Source: Nitrospirillum viridazoti (lineage in GTDB: Bacteria; Pseudomonadota; Alphaproteobacteria; Azospirillales; Azospirillaceae). From it: a stretch of 64,000 nt of DNA. The notes beneath the pieces were generated by a model. That model was not told where the DNA came from and ran no database searches. It saw nothing but the letters and a program-made list of their open reading frames with translations. Both the position numbers and the translations under genes were made by a program. Each line of letters begins with the position of its first letter. Within the stretch, counting starts at the first letter, position 1. The DNA lies in NCBI RefSeq assembly GCF_007827975.1, contig NZ_VITT01000028.1; one strand, given 5' to 3'. Shown here piece after piece: positions 45,970-53,656 of this stretch.

Positions 45970-46126
45970 TACCAAGGAGCGATGATTTCCATTCATCGCT
46001 CCTTGGTATCGGCGGCGACTGCCGCCGCGCGCCGTAAGGCGCGGAAGCCAAGCCGCCGGATGGCGGCGCCGGCGATTGAGGGCGATGGGCCTGGCCATAG
46101 GTCAGGATCATCGCTACCTGGTATAA
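45967..46126 (+). repeat. Multi-hairpin intergenic element, copy A, with terminal inverted repeats
   Basis: It begins at the TAA stop of the M28 gene. Hairpin 1 has 17-base perfect arms (45969-45985 with 45993-46009). Hairpin 2 is GGCGGC-GACT-GCCGCC (46011-46026), hairpin 3 CGCGCC-GTAA-GGCGCG (46028-46043), hairpin 4 GCCGCC-GGAT-GGCGGC (46052-46067), and hairpin 5 GCGATG/CATCGC (46082-46087 with 46109-46114). The left arm ATACCAAGGAGCGATGA is also complementary at 15 of 17 positions to the right end (46108-46124). TACC and GGTA at the two ends are each bordered by TAA. Copies B and C share order and loops. Confidence 0.75.
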
Positions 46127-46130
46127 GACA

Positions 46131-46163
46131 AAAAGGTCGCCCCTCGCCGGGCGGCCTTTTTCT
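46131..46163. terminator. Bidirectional terminator between convergent genes
   Basis: AAAAGGTCGCCC (46131-46142) pairs with GGGCGGCCTTTT (46149-46160), with T-tracts on both strands. It serves the M28 gene on the plus strand and the luciferase-like gene on the minus strand. Confidence 0.8.
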
Positions 46164-46207
46164 CTGCGTGCTTGCCCGTGCCAGGCGCGGGCCAAGCGTC
46201 CCCGGCC

Positions 46208-47212
46208 TCAATCCAGGCGGGGCGCCAGCCCGGCCACCTGGGCCGTAATCTCGAACGACCGCCGCCGGGCGGCATGGTCGTGGATGGCGGCGGTCACCAT
46301 GATCTCATCCGCGCCGGTCTGTTGCTGGATGGCACCGAGGCCATGGCGCACCGTCTCCGGCCCACCCACAACGGAGTAGCGCAGCGCCCGGTCAGCCCAG
46401 GCACGTTCCTCCGGGCTCCACTGCACGTCGGGCTGTGGCGGGCGCAAGGGGCCGGGGTTGCCGCGGGCCAAAGCCACGAACCGGTCCTGCAGGGAGGTGA
46501 ACAGCACCTCCGCCTCCCGATCGGTGTCGGCGGCGAAGACGTTGACGCCCACCATGGCGTGGGGCTTGGGATTGGCGGCGGTGGGCTTGTAGTACTGGCG
46601 GTAGACGTGCAGCGCCTCCAGCAACTGGTCGGGCGCGAAGTGGGAGGCGAAGGCGTAGGGCAACCCCAACTCCGCCGCCAGCCGGGCGCCGAAGGTGCTG
46701 GAGCCCAGGATCCACAGGGGCACGTCCAGGCCGGCGCCGGGCACGGCCCGCACCGCCTGCCCCGGCTGGGCCGGGCGGAAATAGGCCTGCAACTCCTGCA
46801 CGTCGCGGGGGAAGTTGTCGCCGTTGTCCGAGCGGTCGCGCCGCAGCGCCCAGGCGGTGCGCTGATCGCTGCCCGGCGCGCGGCCCAGGCCCAGGTCGAT
46901 GCGGCCGGGGTAGAGGGACTCCAGCGTGCCGAACTGTTCCGCGATCACCAGCGGGGCATGGTTAGGCAGCATGATGCCGCCGGCGCCGACGCGGATGCTC
47001 TTGGTGCCGCCGGCGATGTAGCCGATGACCACCGACGTGGCGGCGCTGGCGATGCCCGTCATGTTGTGATGCTCCGCCACCCAGAAGCGGCGATAGCCCA
47101 GGGCCTCAGCATGGCGGGCGAGGTCCAGCGTGTTACGCAGGGCCTGGGCGGCGGTGCCGCCCTCGACGATGGGGGAAAGGTCCAGGACGGACAAAGGAAT
47201 GGGAAGCGACAC
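46208..47212 (-). CDS. Luciferase-like flavin-dependent monooxygenase (LLM class)
   Basis: A 334-residue TIM-barrel oxidoreductase of the bacterial luciferase family. Signatures are LSVLDLSPIVEGGTAAQAL, RFWVAEHHNMTGIASAATSV, VGAGGIMLPNHAPLVIAEQF and LGLGRAPGSDQRTA, which match the YhbW-type group. These enzymes use FMNH2 supplied by a separate reductase; no reductase is adjacent. The substrate is unknown. It has no signal peptide. Confidence 0.9.
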   Translation of the reverse strand: MSLPIPLSVLDLSPIVEGGTAAQALRNTLDLARHAEALGYRRFWVAEHHNMTGIASAATSVVIGYIAGGTKSIRVGAGGIMLPNHAPLVIAEQFGTLESLYPGRIDLGLGRAPGSDQRTAWALRRDRSDNGDNFPRDVQELQAYFRPAQPGQAVRAVPGAGLDVPLWILGSSTFGARLAAELGLPYAFASHFAPDQLLEALHVYRQYYKPTAANPKPHAMVGVNVFAADTDREAEVLFTSLQDRFVALARGNPGPLRPPQPDVQWSPEERAWADRALRYSVVGGPETVRHGLGAIQQQTGADEIMVTAAIHDHAARRRSFEITAQVAGLAPRLD

Positions 47213-47340
47213 GGGGGGACCGGCCTTTCTTCGAACCGCGACGGAACTGCCAAGGGTTACCTAAGCACGCCCGCGCGGCTTTTCGAGGTGAGGCCGGTCA
47301 CAGCGCGGCTTGCTCCCCCCCAGCACGCTCAAGGGCATGC

Positions 47341-48288
47341 TCAAGGGGTGGTCACCGCCGCCACCGCCACCTTGAAGGCCGCCAGCTCCAGGGCATCCAG
47401 ATCGCCGTCCCACAGCGACTGGTGCAGGCGCCCGCTGTCGTTGACCAGGCGGTCGGACCCCACGACCACGCTGGCCGCCTTCAGGCCCATCAGGGTGGCC
47501 AGGGTGAAGAACGGCCCCTCCTCCATCTCCACGAAGGTAGGCTTGTCCGGCCCCTTGATGGCCAGCAGGTCGCGCAGGATGCTGCCCGGCTGGAAATAGT
47601 AGATGGGCATGGTGTAGCCGATGCCCCGGGCGCTGGGCAGGCCGGAGCGGGCGGCGGCGGTGCGTACCCGGGCGGTGAACTCCTGGTCCGGCCGCGCCAC
47701 CTGCTGCTTGGCGTCGGGCGCCAGCAGGAAGGCGCCGCCGTCGCGGTAGGAGCCATCCGATACGATGATCTGGCCATAGGGCACGTCCGGCGACAGCAGG
47801 CCCGCCGTGCCGACATGGATGACCCGGCGCGCGCCCAGGGCCTGCAACTCCGCCACCTGGGTGGTGATGCCGCCGGCGCCGGGCAGGCCGCGCACCACGG
47901 TGAAGGGCGCCGTACCCGGCTTGCGCACCACCCACAGGTCGGTGGGGTCGGTGAAGCCGTAGGACAAATGGGTGTAGCTGCCCTGGAAGCCCGCCTGGTC
48001 CAGGTAGGTTTCCACATCCACCCGGTGCAGCACGATGGCGTCGGCCGGGAAATCGTCCAGCTCGCCATGCATGAAGCGGTTCTTGCGCAGCCAATCGACC
48101 TCATCGGCCGGGGTGTTCAGCCGTTCCTGGTGGCCGTGGCGGGCATAGCCGTCCAGCACCCGGTAGGGGGCCTCGGCCGTGCCGGCCGGAGCCACAGCCG
48201 TTGTCCCCCCTGTGGCCGCACTCCCGGTGGCCGCTCCCACGGCAGCCATCACCAGACCAACGGCCAATGCCGCGATTCCCTTCGCCAT
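47341..48288 (-). CDS. Exported nucleoside phosphorylase-like protein
   Basis: A 315-residue protein. The N-terminus is a signal peptide (MAKGIAALAVGLVMAAVGAA, then AATGGTTA). The rest matches the PNP/UDP phosphorylase fold: GLPGAGGITTQVAELQALGA, IHVGTAGLLSPDVPYGQIIV, the substrate loop FVEMEEGPFFTLA with Met-Glu, and VVVGSDRLV. Relatives cleave nucleosides with phosphate in the cytosol. The signal peptide implies a periplasmic scavenging or salvage role, or binding without catalysis. Confidence 0.75.
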   Translation of the reverse strand: MAKGIAALAVGLVMAAVGAATGSAATGGTTAVAPAGTAEAPYRVLDGYARHGHQERLNTPADEVDWLRKNRFMHGELDDFPADAIVLHRVDVETYLDQAGFQGSYTHLSYGFTDPTDLWVVRKPGTAPFTVVRGLPGAGGITTQVAELQALGARRVIHVGTAGLLSPDVPYGQIIVSDGSYRDGGAFLLAPDAKQQVARPDQEFTARVRTAAARSGLPSARGIGYTMPIYYFQPGSILRDLLAIKGPDKPTFVEMEEGPFFTLATLMGLKAASVVVGSDRLVNDSGRLHQSLWDGDLDALELAAFKVAVAAVTTP

Positions 48289-48326
48289 GCCCCGTTCCCC
48301 TTCTTGGTCTTGATGGCTAAAGGGTC

Positions 48327-48375
48327 CGCAAAAACAAAGGGCTGCGCAATGGCCAAAACGGCCCTGGCGCAGCCC
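48327..48375 (-). terminator. Terminator after the exported methyltransferase gene
   Basis: On the minus strand GGGCTGCGC-type arms (48339-48347 with 48367-48375) and an inner GGCC/GGCC hairpin are followed by TTTGTTTTTGCG. It lies 20 bases after the methyltransferase stop codon. Confidence 0.7.
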
Positions 48376-48394
48376 CGGTCATGAGGGACTCTTT

Positions 48395-49159
48395 TTACTT
48401 CGGCTTGCGGAACTTGAAGACGAACTGGTCGGTGTGGCCGCGCAGCGCGGGGTCGAAGACCTTGAGCGTGTGGTTGTCCGACGTGTTGTGCAGGGCGTCG
48501 TCCTGGCCTTCCAGCACGAAGCCCGCGGCCTCCACCTCCTTTTTCACCGTTTCGGGATCGATACGATGAAGGGTATTGGTGTCGCGCACGCCGGAACCGG
48601 CCTCGGCCACATGGTCCAGCACGATATAGACGCCGCCGGGCTTCAGCGCGTTGAAGATGGCCTTGTTTACGGCCGCCGCCGCCTCCGCGCCCATGAAGGC
48701 GTGGACGTCGTGGTAATTCTGCGAGGTCCAGACCACGTCCACCTTCTCCGGGAAGGTCAGCGCGTTCACGGGCTCGACCAGCGGCACGATGTTGCCATAG
48801 GCCTTGTCCCCCGCCAGTGCCTTCTGCCCGTCCACCGCTTTTTGCGAGCGGGTGGCGATCTCATTGGGCAGCAGGGAATAGACCCGGCCCTTGGGGCCGA
48901 CCGCCTTGGCGAACAGGCGGGTGAAGTAGCCGGCGCCGGGCATGAAATCCACCACCTTGTCGCCCGCCTTCACGCCGGCGAAGGCCAGCATCTCGGCCGG
49001 CTTGCGGTCGGCATCGCGATCCTTGTCGGCCTGGGGCCGATTGCTGTCGGCGACGGCGGCGGTGATCGCGGGTGACGGCGCGGTGGCGGCGCTGGCGGTA
49101 AGCGCCAGGCTGGACACGGCCAGCCCCAGGGCCAGCGCGATGACGGAGACGCGAGACAT
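48395..49159 (-). CDS. Exported SAM-dependent methyltransferase-like protein
   Basis: A 254-residue protein with a clear signal peptide (RVSVIALALGLAVSSLALTA ending ASAA). A class I methyltransferase fold follows: VVDFMPGAGYFTRLFAKAVG (motif I with an unusual FMPGAG in place of LGxGxG), VDVVWTSQNYHDVH and LKPGGVYIVLDHVAEAG. Such predicted periplasmic methyltransferases are widespread, but SAM is not known to be abundant in the periplasm, so the activity is doubtful. It may bind another ligand. It is preceded by a 149-base spacer and has its own terminator. Confidence 0.8.
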   Translation of the reverse strand: MSRVSVIALALGLAVSSLALTASAATAPSPAITAAVADSNRPQADKDRDADRKPAEMLAFAGVKAGDKVVDFMPGAGYFTRLFAKAVGPKGRVYSLLPNEIATRSQKAVDGQKALAGDKAYGNIVPLVEPVNALTFPEKVDVVWTSQNYHDVHAFMGAEAAAAVNKAIFNALKPGGVYIVLDHVAEAGSGVRDTNTLHRIDPETVKKEVEAAGFVLEGQDDALHNTSDNHTLKVFDPALRGHTDQFVFKFRKPK

Positions 49160-49308
49160 TGTTCCCTTCCCTCCCTGGATGTCAGCCTTTGGCCAAGGAT
49201 GGGCCCCCGATCAGGTCCCTTGCGGCCGGCTGCCGCTAAAAAGTGCGGAGCCGGCACCATAAATCAATCCCACATCTCTGAAAAAACGACGAAATTGCAA
49301 CTGCCGGG

Positions 49309-50562
49309 TCATCGCGCCGCAGGGCAAGCGGCCGGGGGTTGGACAGTCCTGGTGGCGCTTGCCTCTGCACCCGAGGCGCTCGCCGTGGCGCCCCGCCGCC
49401 GGGTGGCGGCCAGCAGCCCCAAGCCCGCGGCCATGAAGCCGGCCGAGACCAGCGGCAGCGTGCCCACGCCGGCCAGGGGCTCGACCGCGCCGGCAGTGAA
49501 GGAGCCGGCGGCCATGCCGACATAGAGGGCCGACGAGTTCAGGGCCAGCACCAAGCCACGCACCTCCGGCGCCAGTTCCACCATGCGCCGCTGCTGCGAG
49601 GGCATGAACAGATCGTTGGCCAGCGCCCACAGCACCAGCAGGGCCAGGGCGGCCCACAGCCGCGCCGGGGCGCCGGCCATGGCCAGGAACATGACGGTCA
49701 GGCCGCCCAGGCTGACGGCCACCAGCCGGTCGGCGGTCCACAGGTCGGCCAGCCAGCGCGCGAGGTAATTGCCGGCCAGTCCCGACAGCCCCAGCACCAT
49801 GAGGGCCAGCGACGTCTGCGCCGTATCGGCGCCGAAGCGGTCGCGCAGCAGCGGGTTGATCAGCGTGATGGTGGTGAACAGTCCCGCCATCTGGCAGACC
49901 ATCAGGGCGACGCCCCCCGCCACCCCCGGGCGCCGCAGGACGGCCGCCAGCTGCCCCAGGCCCAGGGCATGACCCCGCCCCCGGTCCTTGACGCCCAGCG
50001 CGATGGCCAGCGCCACGCCCCAGGTCCACACGCCCAGCCCGACGAACATGGGGCGCCAGCCGATCTGTTCCCCCAGCCAGGCGGACAGCGGCAGGCCGAC
50101 GACCGACGCCATGGTCATGCCGCTGAAGACAATGGCCAGGGCCCGGCCCTGCCGCTGGGGCGGCACCAGGGTGCTGCCCAGGGCCGACACCACCGGCCCG
50201 ACGCAGGCGGCCCCCACACCCGAGACGATGCGCAAGATCAGCAGCACGGGATAGCTGCCCACCCCGGCCGACAGCAGGGTGCTGGCGCCCAGGATGCCCA
50301 GGCCGGCCAGCAACAGGGTGCGGCGCGGCAGGTGTCCCGCCACCATCTGCACCACCGGGGCCGCGACGGCGAAGGTGGCGGCAAAGGCGGACACCATCAG
50401 CGCCACCGCGCTGGGTGGCAAAGACAGCGACGCGGCGATCGGGGGCAACGCCCCGACCACCGCCAGGGTGCCGGTGCCCATGGTGAAATAAGCCAGCGCC
50501 AGCAAGCGCAGGGGCCAAGCGGGCCAAGCGACGGCGGCATCCGGAGAGGGGGATTGGGACAT
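49309..50562 (-). CDS. MFS drug/metabolite exporter (DHA1-like)
   Basis: A 417-residue protein with twelve predicted transmembrane helices. RRTLLLAGLGILGASTLLS fits the loop 2-3 region, and RIVSGVGAACVGPVVSALG fits motif C, which is typical of 12-TM exporters such as AraJ/PbuE-like proteins. It is divergent from the lysR-type gene with 93 bases between starts, the usual arrangement of a regulator and its target. The substrate is unknown. Confidence 0.85.
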   Translation of the reverse strand: MSQSPSPDAAVAWPAWPLRLLALAYFTMGTGTLAVVGALPPIAASLSLPPSAVALMVSAFAATFAVAAPVVQMVAGHLPRRTLLLAGLGILGASTLLSAGVGSYPVLLILRIVSGVGAACVGPVVSALGSTLVPPQRQGRALAIVFSGMTMASVVGLPLSAWLGEQIGWRPMFVGLGVWTWGVALAIALGVKDRGRGHALGLGQLAAVLRRPGVAGGVALMVCQMAGLFTTITLINPLLRDRFGADTAQTSLALMVLGLSGLAGNYLARWLADLWTADRLVAVSLGGLTVMFLAMAGAPARLWAALALLVLWALANDLFMPSQQRRMVELAPEVRGLVLALNSSALYVGMAAGSFTAGAVEPLAGVGTLPLVSAGFMAAGLGLLAATRRRGATASASGAEASATRTVQPPAACPAAR

Positions 50563-50594
50563 GGTTGCCTCACTATCAGGGTTAGGCGATGCCC

Positions 50595-50623
50595 TGGTGA
50601 GATAGTTCCCGTTTGGCTATAAT
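50595..50623 (+). promoter_or_regulatory. Candidate promoter of the LysR-type regulator gene
   Basis: TATAAT at 50618-50623 has a weak -35-like TGGTGA 17 bases upstream (50595-50600). The region lies between the divergent MFS and lysR-type genes, where a LysR operator is expected. No clear T-N11-A palindrome stands out. Confidence 0.4.
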
Positions 50624-50655
50624 TGAAATCGATCGTCAATATTGGACCCATAACC

Positions 50656-51579
50656 ATGATCGATCTGAGGGGCGTGGACCTGAACCTGCTGGTCTCGCTG
50701 GACGCGCTGCTGGACCAGGCCAACGTCACCCGGGCGGCCGCGCGCCTGGGCATCAGCCAGCCGGCCCTGTCGGCGCAGTTGGCCCGCCTGCGCGACCTGT
50801 TCCACGATCCCCTGTTCGTGCCGTCGGAAACCGGCCGGGGCATGGTGCCCACCACCCGCGCGCTGGAACTGCAGGCTCCCCTGCGCGCCGCCTTGCAGGA
50901 GTTGGAGACGGTGGTGCGCCGGCCGCCGGCCTTCGATCCCCTGACGGCCACCCGCGATTTCGCCATCGCCGCCAGTGACAACAGCACGGTGGCGGTGGGG
51001 CTGGGCTTGATGGAGCGCTTGCGCGCCGTGGCGGGCCCGGGCATCCGCCTGTCCTTCCGCGCGCCCAACGCGGAACGCGTCCTGGGCCAGATGCAGCGGG
51101 GCGAGGTGGATTTGCTGATCGGCTCGCAAAACATGATCCAGACCGGCATGATCGTGCGCCGCCTGGCGGGGGAGCGCTATCTGGTGGCCCAGCGCAAGGG
51201 CCATCCGCGCGGCGCCGGGCCCCTGGACCTGGACGGCTATTGCGCCCAGGAGCACATCCTGGTGTCCACCAACGGCGGCGGCTTCGTCGGTTTCGTGGAT
51301 GAGGATCTGGAGCGGCTGGGGCGGCAGCGGCGGGTGGCCCTGTCCATCCACCAGTTCATGCTGGCCGTGCCCATCCTGCTGGCCACCGATTATCTCTGCG
51401 TCCTGCCCAGCCGCCTGGCCCGCCGCTATGCCGAGAAGCTGGACCTGTTCGATCTGCCCCTGCCCAACCGGCGCAGCTATGATTTCATGGCCGCCTGGCA
51501 CCCCCGCCACCAGGCCGACCCCGGCCATGTCTGGCTGCGCCAACAGGTGGCGGCGGTGGCGGAGGGGATGGGCTGCTAA
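50656..51579 (+). CDS. LysR-type transcriptional regulator
   Basis: A 307-residue regulator. The N-terminal helix-turn-helix is DLNLLVSLDALLDQANVTRA followed by ARLGISQPALSAQLARLR. The C-terminal periplasmic-binding-like domain binds an unknown effector. The ATG at 50656 is preferred over the TTG 11 codons upstream, because the family begins near MIDLRGVDLN and a TATAAT lies between. It probably controls the divergent MFS gene. Its 3' end overlaps the convergent flavoprotein gene by four bases. Confidence 0.9.
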   Translation: MIDLRGVDLNLLVSLDALLDQANVTRAAARLGISQPALSAQLARLRDLFHDPLFVPSETGRGMVPTTRALELQAPLRAALQELETVVRRPPAFDPLTATRDFAIAASDNSTVAVGLGLMERLRAVAGPGIRLSFRAPNAERVLGQMQRGEVDLLIGSQNMIQTGMIVRRLAGERYLVAQRKGHPRGAGPLDLDGYCAQEHILVSTNGGGFVGFVDEDLERLGRQRRVALSIHQFMLAVPILLATDYLCVLPSRLARRYAEKLDLFDLPLPNRRSYDFMAAWHPRHQADPGHVWLRQQVAAVAEGMGC

Positions 51580-52796
51580 CCGAAGGCTGGTGGCGGAAAC
51601 AGGCCGGCGATGATGCGCACCGACTGCTCCGCCAGCGGGCGGTCGGGCGCAATGGTGTCGTCGTTGTAGCCGTAATAATCGTCCGGCCCCACCGCCTGGA
51701 AGACGAAGCCGTCGCGCCGGGGCACGAAGGACACGCCGTTGTAGAACAGGCCGTAGTGCACATCCTCCTGCGGGATCATGCGCGCCAGCTGGCCCCGCAC
51801 CGGGATGATGGAATTGTCACCCATCAGGGCGCGGGCGCCATAGCCGGTGCAGTTCACCAGCACCTTCTGGGCCACGCCGGCGAGATCCGCCGGGGTGTGG
51901 AACTCCCGCACCTCGATGCGGCCGCCGTTGGCGTGGAACTCATCCAGCAGCAGGCGCGCGTAGCTGGAGATGTTGAACACCATATTGGTGTTGCGCCGGA
52001 CAAAGCGCGCGCCGAAGGGATGCAGGCCCGTCGGCACCTCGACGGAATGGGGCGTCAGATCGGGCAGCAGCTCGTGCTGCAAGGCGTCGGCGAAGGGGGG
52101 CCGGCCATCGGTCACCGGCTCGTGGCGCTCCCGGTTGGCCTGGTCCGAGACGTTGTAGTTGTCCACCCATTCGATGGGGGTGCCAGGCAGCCCCAGCAGG
52201 CTCTGGTAGGCCTGGAACGAGGTCAGGCACATGCGCGCCCACAGCGCCTTGAACTCCGGCGTGGCGTATTGCTCCAGGCAGATGCGCGAATCCGGTGACC
52301 AGACGCCGGTGGCGAAGCTGGACCGGGTGTCGGGCGGCAGGTCCTTGGCATAGATGGTGATCTTGGCGCCGGCGCGCTGCAACTGCAGCGCCGTGGTCAG
52401 GCCGATAGCCCCGCAGCCGATGACGGCGATGTCGCGCTCGCCCAGGGCCATGGCCTTCTCCGTGGCGACCAGGCCCGTCCCCCAGGACAGGGACCAGCCG
52501 CTGCCGCCATGGCCATAATGGTGGACCACCAGCTTCTGGCCGATGCGCTCCACCTCCAGCCGGGGACCCTGGGCACGGAAGGGGCGGGTGCAGACGGTGA
52601 TGCGGGTGATGCGGTCGGGCGTGGCCCGGATGGGCGTCAGCGCCAGGGGCGACCGCGCCGCCTCCGGCGCGCCGCCGTGCCGGCCCCCCTCCACATTGAC
52701 CGCGCACCCGGCCAGCATCAGCGCGGCACCCGCACCGGCCAACAGATCGCGCCGGCCCACGCCCACGGCCAGACCCTTCATCCGCTCAACCGCCAT
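51576..52796 (-). CDS. Exported D-amino-acid-oxidase-like flavoprotein with permuted domain order
   Basis: The 406-residue protein has a combined Tat/lipoprotein-like signal (GRRDLLAGAGAALMLAGC; lipobox Cys31). Residues 69-106 contain CTRPFRAQGPRLEVER and then HHYGHGGSGWSLSWG. These are the RPxR and HNYGHGG motifs normally found at the C-terminus of D-amino acid oxidases. The FAD Rossmann motif AVIGCGAIGLTTALQLQRAG comes after them (124-143). The protein ends after FQAVGPDDYYGYNDDTIAP without a second copy. The order therefore looks circularly permuted. The substrate may be a D-amino acid or related amine. GGGGGA precedes the ATG at 52796. Confidence 0.75.
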   Translation of the reverse strand: MAVERMKGLAVGVGRRDLLAGAGAALMLAGCAVNVEGGRHGGAPEAARSPLALTPIRATPDRITRITVCTRPFRAQGPRLEVERIGQKLVVHHYGHGGSGWSLSWGTGLVATEKAMALGERDIAVIGCGAIGLTTALQLQRAGAKITIYAKDLPPDTRSSFATGVWSPDSRICLEQYATPEFKALWARMCLTSFQAYQSLLGLPGTPIEWVDNYNVSDQANRERHEPVTDGRPPFADALQHELLPDLTPHSVEVPTGLHPFGARFVRRNTNMVFNISSYARLLLDEFHANGGRIEVREFHTPADLAGVAQKVLVNCTGYGARALMGDNSIIPVRGQLARMIPQEDVHYGLFYNGVSFVPRRDGFVFQAVGPDDYYGYNDDTIAPDRPLAEQSVRIIAGLFPPPAFG

Positions 52797-52991
52797 GCCA
52801 TCCCCCTTGTTGATTGTGCACCGCCCCTTGAGGCGCCAGCGTCAGGAAACGATAGGGTAAAAGATTATCCTGAGAAACCAGGAGTTTGGCAGTACAGACG
52901 GGAACCACGGGCAGCCGGCGCCCCACCTGGCCATACTTTGCCAAGCACGGATTGGGGGCACCTTGGAACGAAGCGGGGCGCTGGGGGAGAA

Positions 52992-53067
52992 TGGTGGGCC
53001 CGGCAGGATTCGAACCTGCAACCAGACCGTTATGAGCGGCCGGCTCTAACCGTTGAGCTACAGGCCC
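52992..53067 (-). tRNA. tRNA with CAU anticodon, probably tRNA-Ile2
   Basis: A 76-base cloverleaf on the minus strand with encoded CCA. The acceptor stem is GGGCCTG/CGGGCCC, the D arm is AGCTCAACGGTTAGAGC, and the anticodon loop is CTCATAA with CAT at 53032-53034. The T arm is GCAGGTTCGAATCCTGC, with discriminator A. GGGCC at the 5' end and the GC-rich anticodon stem fit tRNA-Ile2 (C34 modified to lysidine) better than elongator or initiator Met. Identity is inferred. Confidence 0.85.
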
Positions 53068-53078
53068 ACGCGGGGCGC

Positions 53079-53107
53079 ACTTTGCCGGGTGAGGCAGCGG
53101 GTTGCAA
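53079..53107 (-). promoter_or_regulatory. Candidate tRNA promoter
   Basis: On the minus strand TTGCAA (53102-53107) and CAAAGT (53079-53084) are 17 bases apart and end 12 bases before the tRNA 5' end. The -10 is a poor match to consensus. Confidence 0.35.
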
Positions 53108-53656
53108 CACCCTTCATAAATTTTTTGCGACAGCGCCCAAACCGTTGGAAATGCGCGGCTATCCTTTTGATTTGGCGTGTGTTGGCGGGTGAATGCCATG
53201 TTGCCCGCTCAGGACTGAGGTGCTACCTTTGCAAGGCTTGGGGCAACATCGAAATCCTTTGTCCAGGCGGCAAATGGCCGCGCTGTCACCAAGGGTAGCG
53301 GTAACAGGCACCAGGCGAACGCGGGCCCCGCATCAGGGCGACCCGCACGAGGTTCCGGCCAACGGGGCCCGCCAAAGCGGTTGAGTGTCGGGTCCGGGGC
53401 CATTGCGCGCCTCGGCACCAGGGGGACGAACGCGAAGGGGGGCCGGCGCCAGCAATCCGACATACATGCCTGGTTCGGGCACGCTTGGTTCGGGACGTCC
53501 CGAAGGTGGACCGCCCGGCTGGCCTTACCCGTTACCGGGCCCTACGGGGGCCGTTCATGGCACGACGCGTCCACCCGCCCCGGAAACCCTCCGGCAAGGG
53601 CGGAAGCGCCCGCACCGCCCCCGCCAATACCAGAACATCCATGGGAGGAAGTCACG
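53108..53656. other. Intergenic region upstream of the MHS transporter, with a perfect palindrome
   Basis: No gene is supported in this stretch of about 550 bases. It contains an AT-rich patch near 53115-53130 and a perfect 16-base palindrome TTCGGGACGTCCCGAA (53489-53504) preceded by a partial repeat of TTGGTTCGGG. The palindrome lies 152 bases before the transporter start and could be an operator. GGAGGAAGTCACG precedes the start codon. Confidence 0.4.

Noticed and set aside
43948..46098. Minus-strand open frame of about 716 codons opposite the second M28 peptidase
   Set aside because: It is a shadow frame. The first M28 copy has an equivalent antisense frame, as expected from duplicated sequence.
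52992..53067. tRNA-Met reading of the CAU tRNA
   Set aside because: The acceptor stem starts GGGCC and the anticodon stem is GC-rich, as in tRNA-Ile2. Initiator features such as a mismatched first pair are absent. A definitive call needs a covariance-model classifier and a tilS context.
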